Origin: Deltaproteobacteria bacterium
GTDB taxonomy: Bacteria; Myxococcota_A; Polyangia; Haliangiales; Haliangiaceae
Direction: 5' to 3'
Assembly: GCA_020630875.1 (NCBI GenBank)
Contig: JAHDIH010000006.1
Location: 62,001 to 126,000 of the forward strand
Length of the DNA stretch: 64,000 nt
The notes under the pieces are model-generated. The model saw only the letters and a list, made by a program, of their open reading frames with translations. It did not search any database and was not told where the DNA came from. Made by a program: the position numbers and the translations under genes. This document shows positions 27,514-34,696 of this stretch, one piece after another (positions within the stretch are counted from its first letter, which is position 1; each line of letters opens with the position of its first letter).

Positions 27514-27526
27514 TTTCGCAATGCAC
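27487..27526 (+). repeat. 20-bp tandem duplication at the end of the SRPBCC gene
   Basis: ACCGTAGTTTCGCAATACAC and ACCGTAGTTTCGCAATGCAC side by side (19/20 identical). Being not a multiple of three, it changes the C-terminal reading frame and creates the TAG at 27511-27513. Confidence 0.85.
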
Positions 27527-27538
27527 ATCAGATGATTG

Positions 27539-28726
27539 CTAGTCTTCCGGTCGGAAAGTAAGCGCAGCCATTGCACGGTCTGCGGCTCGAACAGCATCTT
27601 TGTAAGAAGTTCCACTTGCCAGAGTTACCGCGAGTCTTCTTCCAGGGTAAGCTTCAGGCTTGCCGAAGACCCTCACGTCTACGTTGTCGACCGACAATGC
27701 CTGCTCGAGTCCTAGTGCCACGGGGTTATTCATTTCTTGTTGCGCTCTGACAGCAACGCTAGCTCCTTCGGCGTAGCGGATAATTTGTTTGATGGGGTAG
27801 CCCATAATAGCTCGCGCATGCAGGGCAAACTCACTCCATTGTTGCGTGACCATGGTCACCATACCGGTGTCATGAGGGCGAGGAGAGACTTCGCTAAACC
27901 ATACCTGATCGTCTTCGCCTAAGAAAAGTTCTACGCCAAACAGCCCGACTCCTCCTAGCGAATCTGTAACGGTTTTGGCTATCTTCTTGGCAAGCTTAAG
28001 TTGTTTTTCGCTCATGGGGTGCGGCTGCCAAGATTGAACGTAATCCCCACCTTCTTGTTTGTGACCAACGGGGTCGCAAAATAGCGTTTCTTTTTTTGTT
28101 CGCACTGTGAGAAGCGTAATTTCCGACTGAAAATTAATGAATTGCTCTACGATCACCCGGCCGGCACCTGCACGACCGCCCTCCTGAGAAATTCTCCAAG
28201 CTTCGTCAACATCGCTTTGACTACGAATCGTAGATTGGCCTTTCCCGCTAGAACTCATGATCGGTTTGACGACAACGGGCAAGCCTAGCTCGTTCAGCGC
28301 TTCATCAAACTCTTCTCGACTGTTTGCAAACCTATAGTTTGCGGTTGGTAACTTCAGTGTTTCCGCTGCCAATCTTCTGATGCCTTCTCTGTCCATCGTC
28401 AGTCTGGTGGCTTTCGCGGTTGGAATCACCGTCCAACCTTCAGTCTCAAGTGTCTCTAACGTCTCTGTGGCAATTGCCTCTACTTCTGGAACGATGAGAT
28501 GCGGCTTCTCTTTTTGCACTACACTTCTCAACTCTTGTCCATCGAGCATGTCGAATACGTGACTTCGGTAAGCTACCTGCATGGCAGGAGCGTTGGCGTA
28601 TCTGTCGCAAGCGATGACTTCGGCGCCTAGTCTGGCAAGCTCTATGCAGACTTCTTTGCCTAGCTCTCCGGAGCCCAGTAATAGTACACGAAATGCGGAT
28701 TTACTGCCTGGTGGACCAATCATCAT
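27539..28726 (-). CDS. purT: Formate-dependent phosphoribosylglycinamide formyltransferase (PurT)
   Basis: ATP-grasp enzyme making formyl-GAR from GAR, formate and ATP in purine synthesis. 395 residues. N-terminal [16 protein letters not shown] (about 14-29) is the GAR-binding Rossmann-like loop, and [12 protein letters not shown] is conserved. The ATP-grasp region shows [14 protein letters not shown] (about 150-163), VEQFINF and [13 protein letters not shown] (about 274-286). It is the last gene of a minus-strand run, 47 bp after the ferredoxin/FAD oxidoreductase, with no evident functional link. Confidence 0.95.
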   Translation of the reverse strand: MMIGPPGSKSAFRVLLLGSGELGKEVCIELARLGAEVIACDRYANAPAMQVAYRSHVFDMLDGQELRSVVQKEKPHLIVPEVEAIATETLETLETEGWTVIPTAKATRLTMDREGIRRLAAETLKLPTANYRFANSREEFDEALNELGLPVVVKPIMSSSGKGQSTIRSQSDVDEAWRISQEGGRAGAGRVIVEQFINFQSEITLLTVRTKKETLFCDPVGHKQEGGDYVQSWQPHPMSEKQLKLAKKIAKTVTDSLGGVGLFGVELFLGEDDQVWFSEVSPRPHDTGMVTMVTQQWSEFALHARAIMGYPIKQIIRYAEGASVAVRAQQEMNNPVALGLEQALSVDNVDVRVFGKPEAYPGRRLAVTLASGTSYKDAVRAADRAMAALTFRPED

Positions 28727-28773
28727 AGTGGCAGCATAGTGCCGCCATTAGACGGAAGCAAATGCAGTTGACG

Positions 28774-31131
28774 TCAACTTCCTTTTTTCCCGGATGGTTC
28801 AGCCAAACGGGTAAATTCGTCGTCGAAATCGGTTGAAGGAGCTCCTTCATCGAGTCTTGGGGTCACTGTCAGATCCCTAATATCATCCGCCATCATTGTC
28901 GGCTCGTCATCATCAAAGTTTGATGACGGTCGGACGGCTTCTGCCATGCGAGTGGATTCCTCGTCAAAGTTTGATGAGGGACGGATTGCATCCGCCATTC
29001 GAGTCGCTTCGTCATCAAAGTTTGATGAAGGGCGAATCGCATCCGCCATCCGAGTTGCTTCATCATCGAAGTCAGAAGCTAAACTTTGAGGTGGCACTGG
29101 TGGTACTCGAGGTGCTGCGGTAGGTGCATGAGTTGAAACCATCTGGGTCATCTCATCATCAAAGTCGCCGCTGGTCGCTTGGTAGTTGTCTTGTCCGTAT
29201 TGGTAACTGTCTTCCGAATATGTGTAGACTCTTTCGCTCTTTTGAGGCGCCGAAGTATGCCCGTAGTTTTGTGCGAGCTCCTGGAGGTCCACAGCTTTGG
29301 TAGAGTCGTTGCTTTGAAGTCTTTGTGCGCCAGGCATTCTTGGATCTCGCGTTGGCGTTACTGGACGAGTCAATTGCGGTTGCATCGTTCCGATATTCCT
29401 GTTGTCCGCAGTCGGCAATATGAAGACTCGAGAAGCTTCTCTGAATTCTTCTGCTGCTTCTCTATCGGCAATAACGGCACCGTCATCTCTAAGAGAACGG
29501 AAATAACGCGCTCTTTCGCGGTAGTCCATCGCATCTCTTCGACGAACCAAAGCGCCATGAGTTCTGCTTCGATGCCCGAAACGTTGCGGCGGCTTTTTCC
29601 TTCTCACTACATTGCTGGCAAGATGCGCAAGCTTCGCCACTACCGACACTTCTTGTGGCTCTTCTGGCATCTCTGTCAATATGGATCTGTCGACTACAGA
29701 CGCTTGAGCGGCAGCAGCGCCGTAACCCAGAAGAGCCAATGCGCCGGAAGCTGTTTCAGGGCATTCTGCGATTTCTCCCACTGCGTTTCGGCCGGCGACG
29801 GCGTCTGTTTTTCCTAATTGGTATTGATGTGGTCTGTCTACAAAGTGAACGCCAACTTTGGCAAGCCACTTAATTGGCGGCTCGGACCCGATTAGAACGA
29901 ACGCAGCTTGGTTCGGGTAACTTTTCGTTGAGCCGTCGTAAGATCTCAAACCTACCGTTTCCTCTTCGAATACTGAAACTTCACTTTGGAAAACGACCTT
30001 AATTTTTCGTTGGTTGACGTACCCTTCGATAGCTTTCTTGTTTTTGGCTTGGGCTCTAGTGAATCCTTTGCCCCGATACGAGACAAGAACGCTAGCACCG
30101 GCATCTGCCAGGGACATTGCAGCTTCAACCGCGGAGTCGCCACCACCTACCACTATTACTGGCATGCCTCTGAACTCATCCGGATCCTCCAGTAGCGTGC
30201 GCACCTTCGGTAGGTTTTCTCCAGGAACTCCGAGAGTTCTTGGCTTACCGCGCGTTCCTGTCGCAAGTACTACGCGCTGCGCCGCGTATTTGCCCATGTT
30301 GGTTTTTACTTTGAACAGGCCTGATGAATGCTTGGCGACCTTTTCTACGGTTTCTCCCAAAGTAATTCGGACGTTGAGATTGTTCAACATTTCCTGCCAA
30401 ACTGGAATCAGCTCTTCTTTACTCGAGTCGTAAACAGGCAAGTAAGAAACGTTTCGCACGTCGTACGGTTCTGCCATCACTAATTTACCTTTAGGGTAAC
30501 GTGCAATAGTAGAAGCGATTTGTTGTTCCTTCTCGAAAATGATGTAGGACAGCCCGTGCTTGATGCAGGTAAGAGCTGCGGAAAGTCCCCCTGGACCTGA
30601 ACCCACGATGGCTACATCAACCAGATTGGAACCGTTGCCAGCATCCTGTCGTGGCGTCAATCCGCCCTGTATCATATGGTCGACGACTGCTCGGCCAAGG
30701 TTAGCTGCGTTTTTTACCAGAGGTTTTCCAGAGACTTCTCCAATGAGATATTGTCCTTCGACCGCAGTTTGAAAGTTTTTGTCTAGCTCTGGAACTTGAA
30801 GTGGCGGAGGTTCGGTACCTTCGTTATGCATCACTAGTGCCGTCGTTGGGCAAGCCCACATGCACGCTTCGCATTGGATGCAATCTTCAAAACGAAGTAC
30901 TTTACTTTTGTTCTCCACCAAGTCGAGAACGTTTGTGGGGCAAACGGCAACGCAAGCATCGCACCCAGTACATCGGTCGTCGTTGATCGAATGAACCAAA
31001 ATCCCGACGGCTTGCGCCTCGGGCATTTTCACTGTTTGCTTGCTGCTCTTGCGCGCGTTGAAGGATGCTACTCCAAACATCACTACGACCATGATTGCTA
31101 ACAGTGCTATCGGAAGTATGAACGCCACCAT
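28774..31131 (-). CDS. Membrane-anchored 2[4Fe-4S] ferredoxin / FAD-NAD(P) oxidoreductase with acidic repeat tail
   Basis: A 785-residue fusion. An N-terminal membrane helix (about 3-25) is followed by two CxxCxxCxxxC clusters: CTGCDACVAVCP (about 55-66) and CIQCEACMWACP (about 84-95). Next is a thioredoxin-reductase-like FAD domain (VAIVGSGPGGLSAAL, about 172-186) with an NAD(P) motif VIVVGGGDSAVEAA (about 327-340). After about residue 500 there is a basic region (RRRDAMDYRERARYF), then a long disordered tail with three 17-residue repeats of the type FDDEATRMADAIRPSSN. It probably moves electrons between NAD(P)H and ferredoxin-type clusters at the membrane. The tail looks like a phospho-Thr/protein-docking region (inference). 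Confidence 0.85.
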   Translation of the reverse strand: MVAFILPIALLAIMVVVMFGVASFNARKSSKQTVKMPEAQAVGILVHSINDDRCTGCDACVAVCPTNVLDLVENKSKVLRFEDCIQCEACMWACPTTALVMHNEGTEPPPLQVPELDKNFQTAVEGQYLIGEVSGKPLVKNAANLGRAVVDHMIQGGLTPRQDAGNGSNLVDVAIVGSGPGGLSAALTCIKHGLSYIIFEKEQQIASTIARYPKGKLVMAEPYDVRNVSYLPVYDSSKEELIPVWQEMLNNLNVRITLGETVEKVAKHSSGLFKVKTNMGKYAAQRVVLATGTRGKPRTLGVPGENLPKVRTLLEDPDEFRGMPVIVVGGGDSAVEAAMSLADAGASVLVSYRGKGFTRAQAKNKKAIEGYVNQRKIKVVFQSEVSVFEEETVGLRSYDGSTKSYPNQAAFVLIGSEPPIKWLAKVGVHFVDRPHQYQLGKTDAVAGRNAVGEIAECPETASGALALLGYGAAAAQASVVDRSILTEMPEEPQEVSVVAKLAHLASNVVRRKKPPQRFGHRSRTHGALVRRRDAMDYRERARYFRSLRDDGAVIADREAAEEFREASRVFILPTADNRNIGTMQPQLTRPVTPTRDPRMPGAQRLQSNDSTKAVDLQELAQNYGHTSAPQKSERVYTYSEDSYQYGQDNYQATSGDFDDEMTQMVSTHAPTAAPRVPPVPPQSLASDFDDEATRMADAIRPSSNFDDEATRMADAIRPSSNFDEESTRMAEAVRPSSNFDDDEPTMMADDIRDLTVTPRLDEGAPSTDFDDEFTRLAEPSGKKGS
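28911..29063 (-). repeat. Three 51-bp coding repeats in the oxidoreductase tail
   Basis: 51-bp units starting at 28911, 28962 and 29013 encode SSNFDDEATRMADAIRP-type 17-mers; a partial fourth follows at 29064. Two of the three copies contain the short palindrome CATCAAAGTTTGATG. Confidence 0.85.
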
Positions 31132-31200
31132 CTACGATCATACGAGGAAAAAATGGTTAGCTCTACCGTTCCAACCACAAGAATGAACCTATTTCACGAT

Positions 31201-31287
31201 TTTTGTGTAGGCGAATATCAGTTCGTGAACGTGGCGGTCTCACCTTTTGTGTAGGCCTGTATCAGGGATTGAATGTTACGGTCTCAC
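31201..31287. repeat. Tandem imperfect 43-bp direct repeats
   Basis: Copies at 31201-31243 and 31245-31287 share TTTTGTGTAGGC, TATCAG and CGGTCTCAC in register (period 44 bp). The second copy contains the plsC stop codon and last codons; the first is intergenic, before the ferredoxin/FAD oxidoreductase gene. Confidence 0.75.
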
Positions 31288-32001
31288 ATTCGCTGTCATA
31301 AAGTCTTCGACCTCACTTATCAGCTCTTCGATGGTAGAGCTTTGGGTGTCGATTGGTGCGCCGTAATGAATGGATACCTCGCAGCCTTTGTTCATGATCA
31401 ACGTACCTTTCTTAAGCACCTGATGCGTGTTGTTAATTGCTATCGGAACGATTGGCACACCGCTATTTTTGGCAAGATAGAATCCGCCTTTCTTCAGTGG
31501 ATTCAAAGTACCGTCTTTTGAGCGCGTACCTTCTGGTGCAATCCAAATACTTACGCCTCGCGCGAACTGTTTTTCAGCTTCTTTGAGGCTTTGGATAGCA
31601 CTTTCTTGATTAGAGCGGTCGATGCAAACCATTCCGCCTACCCGCATTGCTTCACCCCAGATAGGAATTCGAAAAAGCTCTTTTTTGCCGACCATTCGCA
31701 AGTGATTTGCAGGGCACGTGGCGTAAAGGACAGGGATGTCCATATGGCTTTGGTGGTTCGACATGTAAACGGCGGCTAAAGTGCCGGCAATTTCGACCTC
31801 ATGGGAAGCCGAGATGCGGATGTCATTCTCTTTGACGGTACGCTGTGCAAAACGAGCCATAGCTTGCGAACCAACATCCAAGTCAGATTTATTTTTATTC
31901 AGTAGGACCTCGCAACTAGTTTGGATGACTCTGCCACCTGCTTTGACGCTACGAGCAACTGCTTTAATTTTTTTTCTTGCGGAATGTAAAGTTGATTTCA
32001 T
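31276..32001 (-). CDS. plsC: 1-acyl-sn-glycerol-3-phosphate acyltransferase
   Basis: Acylates lysophosphatidic acid to phosphatidic acid at the inner membrane. About 241 residues from ATG 32001 (MKSTLHSARKKI). The catalytic NHQSHMDIP gives the NHx4D motif (about 80-88) and the phosphate-binding EGTRSKDGTLNPLKKGG (about 157-173) the EGTR motif; PIVPIAI is the fourth block. The start lies inside the 3' end of the upstream cupredoxin-like gene (38-bp overlap). The stop lies inside the second copy of a 43-bp direct repeat. A longer frame would add eight residues. Confidence 0.9.
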   Translation of the reverse strand: MKSTLHSARKKIKAVARSVKAGGRVIQTSCEVLLNKNKSDLDVGSQAMARFAQRTVKENDIRISASHEVEIAGTLAAVYMSNHQSHMDIPVLYATCPANHLRMVGKKELFRIPIWGEAMRVGGMVCIDRSNQESAIQSLKEAEKQFARGVSIWIAPEGTRSKDGTLNPLKKGGFYLAKNSGVPIVPIAINNTHQVLKKGTLIMNKGCEVSIHYGAPIDTQSSTIEELISEVEDFMTANVRP

Positions 32002-32665
32002 TGGAACCGGGCTTGACGGTAACACGTTTTTTCAGCAAGCCAAGAGTGGGGTGCCAGGCCTCGATATCGTACGTACCTACGGGCACGTCCGGAATTGCGA
32101 ACGCTCCGTCAGACGAGGTTACTTTGGAGAATGCGTTGGCCCAAGTCACTACATAGGCGGACATCCATGGGTGGACGTCGCAGCCGAGTGTGATTGCTTG
32201 TCCGGGTTTCGAAATGTTTTGTTTTATCAGATCTGGTGCTCCTGCGGCTTGGCCAATGTTCCACTTGGTGCGTCGTTTGAGTTTTGCATGGACGTTGTGA
32301 TACGTCGGATCGACATTCTGAACGACGAGTCGTTGGCCTGGCAGCAATGAAACGACTTTAGGTTCGTACATGCATTGGCTTTGTTTGACTACAACAGGCC
32401 TGCGTTTAAGCTTTGAGGTGGGGCGGGGTAATCCTGAGCCTGCGATTCGAACGTGCACGTCTCTGAGTTTTCCTTTCGTCACTACAATCGAATCACTTTT
32501 TCGTTTGATCTTGCTGCATACCGGGTCGGAATTGCGGTTAAGCCATTTTCTGGGCGCATTACCCTCGAAACTGACTGAACCGTGAACTACCCCAAACCCT
32601 CCAGCCAGCGCCAGAGATGGAAATAAAACACAGGAAAATACAAGAATGTGGCGCATCACGTGCAT
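31964..32665 (-). CDS. Periplasmic cupredoxin-like protein with carboxypeptidase-regulatory-like C-terminus
   Basis: 233 residues with a clear signal peptide (LVFSCVLFPSLALA, about 8-21, cleaved before GGF); Met4 at 32656 is an alternative start. Residues ~95-165 resemble a type-1 copper domain: VQNVDPTYHNVHA supplies the first His and LGCDVHPWMSAYVV supplies the Cys-His-Met ligands in C-x2-H-x2-M spacing. Residues ~170-230 (DGAFAIPDVPVGTYDIEAWH) match a carboxypeptidase-D regulatory-like beta sandwich. Such proteins bind copper in the periplasm; the electron partner is unknown. It overlaps plsC by 38 bp in the same direction. Confidence 0.82.
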   Translation of the reverse strand: MHVMRHILVFSCVLFPSLALAGGFGVVHGSVSFEGNAPRKWLNRNSDPVCSKIKRKSDSIVVTKGKLRDVHVRIAGSGLPRPTSKLKRRPVVVKQSQCMYEPKVVSLLPGQRLVVQNVDPTYHNVHAKLKRRTKWNIGQAAGAPDLIKQNISKPGQAITLGCDVHPWMSAYVVTWANAFSKVTSSDGAFAIPDVPVGTYDIEAWHPTLGLLKKRVTVKPGSNEINFTFRKKKN

Positions 32666-32712
32666 TGACGCTACCGCTGGTGATAATCTTCATCAAGTCT
32701 TCGGGGGATGGC

Positions 32713-32741
32713 TTGACGCAGTGTCCCGGAGTGCGTAAGAT
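32713..32741 (+). promoter_or_regulatory. Sigma-70-type promoter of the acyl-CoA dehydrogenase gene
   Basis: TTGACG at 32713-32718 and TAAGAT at 32736-32741 are separated by 17 bp, an optimal arrangement close to the TTGACA/TATAAT consensus. Transcription would begin near 32748, inside the palindrome that follows. Confidence 0.68.
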
Positions 32742-32759
32742 TGAATGAACACTCATTCA
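32742..32759. promoter_or_regulatory. FadR (TetR-family)-like operator, perfect palindrome
   Basis: TGAATGA-ACAC-TCATTCA, a perfect 7+4+7 inverted repeat directly after the -10 element and 17 bp before the acyl-CoA dehydrogenase start codon. It has the same arms and spacing as the operator I know for the TetR-type fatty-acid repressor FadR of Bacillus (TGAATGANTANTCATTCA). Binding here would block initiation. No regulator gene is adjacent. Confidence 0.7.
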
Positions 32760-32776
32760 TTTAGGAGAAAATCATC

Positions 32777-34594
32777 ATGGGCACCGGTAACAATTATTAT
32801 AAAGCAGACCTTCGAGACTACAAATTCCTGTTTTTCGAACAATTTCAGCTAGATACGTTGCTTGGACAGGGTGAACTAGAAGATTGGGGAAAAGAAGAGG
32901 TCGAGACGGTCTTGGACGGTCTTTACCAGTGGAGTTGCGATGTGCTCGGCCCACTAAATGGTAGTGGCGACCGGCAAGGTTGCAGAATCGAGAATGGCCG
33001 GGTCATCACCCCAGACGGTTTTGCAAAGGCCTGGAAGGAAGTTTACAAAAATGGTTGGCGTGAGCTAGGAGTTCCACCAGAGCATGGCGGGCAAGGGGGA
33101 CCGTACAGTTTGTACGTTGCCACCGACGAGATTCAATCAGGAGCGAATACATCTTTCGCGATGTATCCTGGGCTTTCTGAGGGAGTGCTCAATGTGGTCC
33201 TGAAGTTCGGAACGGAAGAGCAAATCAAAAAGTACGCGAAACCTCTCATTTCAGGCAAGGCTAGCGGGACGATGTGTCTGACAGAACCCAACGCAGGTTC
33301 CGATGTGGGAAGTAACCGGACCAAAGCTGAAAAAATAGAGGGTACGAAGTACAAAATTACGGGTACGAAAATTTTCATTTCTGCTGGCGACAATGACTTC
33401 ACGGATAACGTGTTTCATCTTGTTCTCGCTCGAACCGCAGAAGCTCCCGTAGGTACCAAAGGATTGAGCTTATTCATGGTGCCGCGTCTTAACGAAGACG
33501 GATCCGACAACGATGTAGCGGTAGGTTCCATTGAGCACAAGATGGGAATCAACGCATCGGCAACTTGCGTAGTGAACTTCGGAGAGGGAGGAAACTGCGT
33601 TGGCGAACTCGTAGGAACAGAAGAAGAAAAGGGGATTCGTCAGATGTTCTTGATGATGAACCACGCGAGAATCGGTGTGGGAACGCAAAGCCTTTCCGTT
33701 GCGTCTTCCGCTTACTTCAATGCATTGGAGTACGCCAAAGAGCGTAAACAGGGTGCCTCCATTAAGAACTGGAAAGATCCCGCAGCACCTCGCGTGCCGA
33801 TTATTGAGCATCCCGATGTACGACGAATGCTATTGAGTATGAAGTCTCGAGTCGACGGGTTGCGTTCGCTACTGGTTAAACTGACGACTCACACGGATCA
33901 CTACGAATTTGGTCAGTTGGATGATGCGCAAAAGGCGTATCATAAAGGTCAAGTCGATTTACTCGTACCACTAGTCAAGGCGTGGGGGTCAGATGAAGCG
34001 TTTGATATTTGCTCAACCGCAATTCAGGTGTTTGGTGGCGCGGGGTACACGCAAGACTATCCAGTCGAACAGTACTGTCGCGATGCCAAAATTATGGCGA
34101 TCTACGAGGGCACCAACCACATCCAAGCCCTCGACCTTGTGGGACGTAAGCTTGGACAAAAAGGTGGAGCGAACTTCCAAGCGTACATGAAAGACTTTGG
34201 TGCTTTCATCGCAGCCAATAAAGACAACGAAACTTTCGCATCCGAACTTGCGGAGTTGCAAAAAGCACAACAAGCGGTTGGTGGATGTGCAATGCAATTC
34301 TTGGGTTGGTTTCAAAGTGGAGAGATGGCGCTTGTGCCACTATCCGCGAACCGTTTTCTAAAAATGTTTGCTGAAACAACCGTAGGTTGGCTGCTCTTAG
34401 AGGGAGCGGTCATTGCTCAAAAAGGTATCGATGCCGGAACCGGCGACAAAGATTTCTACGAAGGACGCATCGCGTCGGCACGGTTCTTTGCCCACAATAT
34501 CCTACCAACGGTTGCCAACAGCGCGGATATTTTACGTAAAGCGGACCGTAGCTGTTTGGAGATTTCTGACGCTGCATTCGGCAAAGTTAGCTAG
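32777..34594 (+). CDS. Acyl-CoA dehydrogenase, long (DmdC-like) form with extra C-terminal domain
   Basis: FAD enzyme that oxidises acyl-CoA to the enoyl-CoA. 605 residues, longer than the ~380 of short-chain family members and matching the long branch (DmdC/FadE-like). The FAD/substrate-binding CLTEPNAGSDVGSN (about 166-179) and FISAGD are visible, and IYEGTNHIQALDLVGRKL (about 440-457) holds the candidate catalytic Glu. A C-terminal helical extension (about 470-600) is the ACDH_C-like domain. AGGAG (32763-32767) precedes the ATG by 9 nt. Upstream is a sigma-70-like promoter with a FadR/TetR-type palindrome just after the -10, so fatty-acid-responsive repression is likely (inference). Confidence 0.93.
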   Translation: MGTGNNYYKADLRDYKFLFFEQFQLDTLLGQGELEDWGKEEVETVLDGLYQWSCDVLGPLNGSGDRQGCRIENGRVITPDGFAKAWKEVYKNGWRELGVPPEHGGQGGPYSLYVATDEIQSGANTSFAMYPGLSEGVLNVVLKFGTEEQIKKYAKPLISGKASGTMCLTEPNAGSDVGSNRTKAEKIEGTKYKITGTKIFISAGDNDFTDNVFHLVLARTAEAPVGTKGLSLFMVPRLNEDGSDNDVAVGSIEHKMGINASATCVVNFGEGGNCVGELVGTEEEKGIRQMFLMMNHARIGVGTQSLSVASSAYFNALEYAKERKQGASIKNWKDPAAPRVPIIEHPDVRRMLLSMKSRVDGLRSLLVKLTTHTDHYEFGQLDDAQKAYHKGQVDLLVPLVKAWGSDEAFDICSTAIQVFGGAGYTQDYPVEQYCRDAKIMAIYEGTNHIQALDLVGRKLGQKGGANFQAYMKDFGAFIAANKDNETFASELAELQKAQQAVGGCAMQFLGWFQSGEMALVPLSANRFLKMFAETTVGWLLLEGAVIAQKGIDAGTGDKDFYEGRIASARFFAHNILPTVANSADILRKADRSCLEISDAAFGKVS

Positions 34595-34645
34595 TTTGAA
34601 CGCTCCTATATAAGTCAGTCGTACATTTAGCAAAGTGTTTTTGGA

Positions 34646-34654
34646 GGGGGGGGG
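34646..34654 (+). repeat. G9 homopolymer tract upstream of the giant surface-protein gene
   Basis: Nine consecutive G residues (GGA followed by the run) 42 bp before the GTG of the 3616-residue ORF. It is the longest G run I noticed in the window. Such tracts can vary in length by slippage and alter promoter spacing. Confidence 0.85.
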
Positions 34655-34696
34655 ATAACTTGCCGAAGTGTGCTCTCACATGACTAAAATGCGCAC

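Noticed and set aside
34597-34696. Promoter candidates for the giant gene (TTGCCG at 34660 and TAAAAT at 34685)
   Set aside because: Spacing is 19 bp and the start codon would follow within a few bases; not convincing without transcript data.
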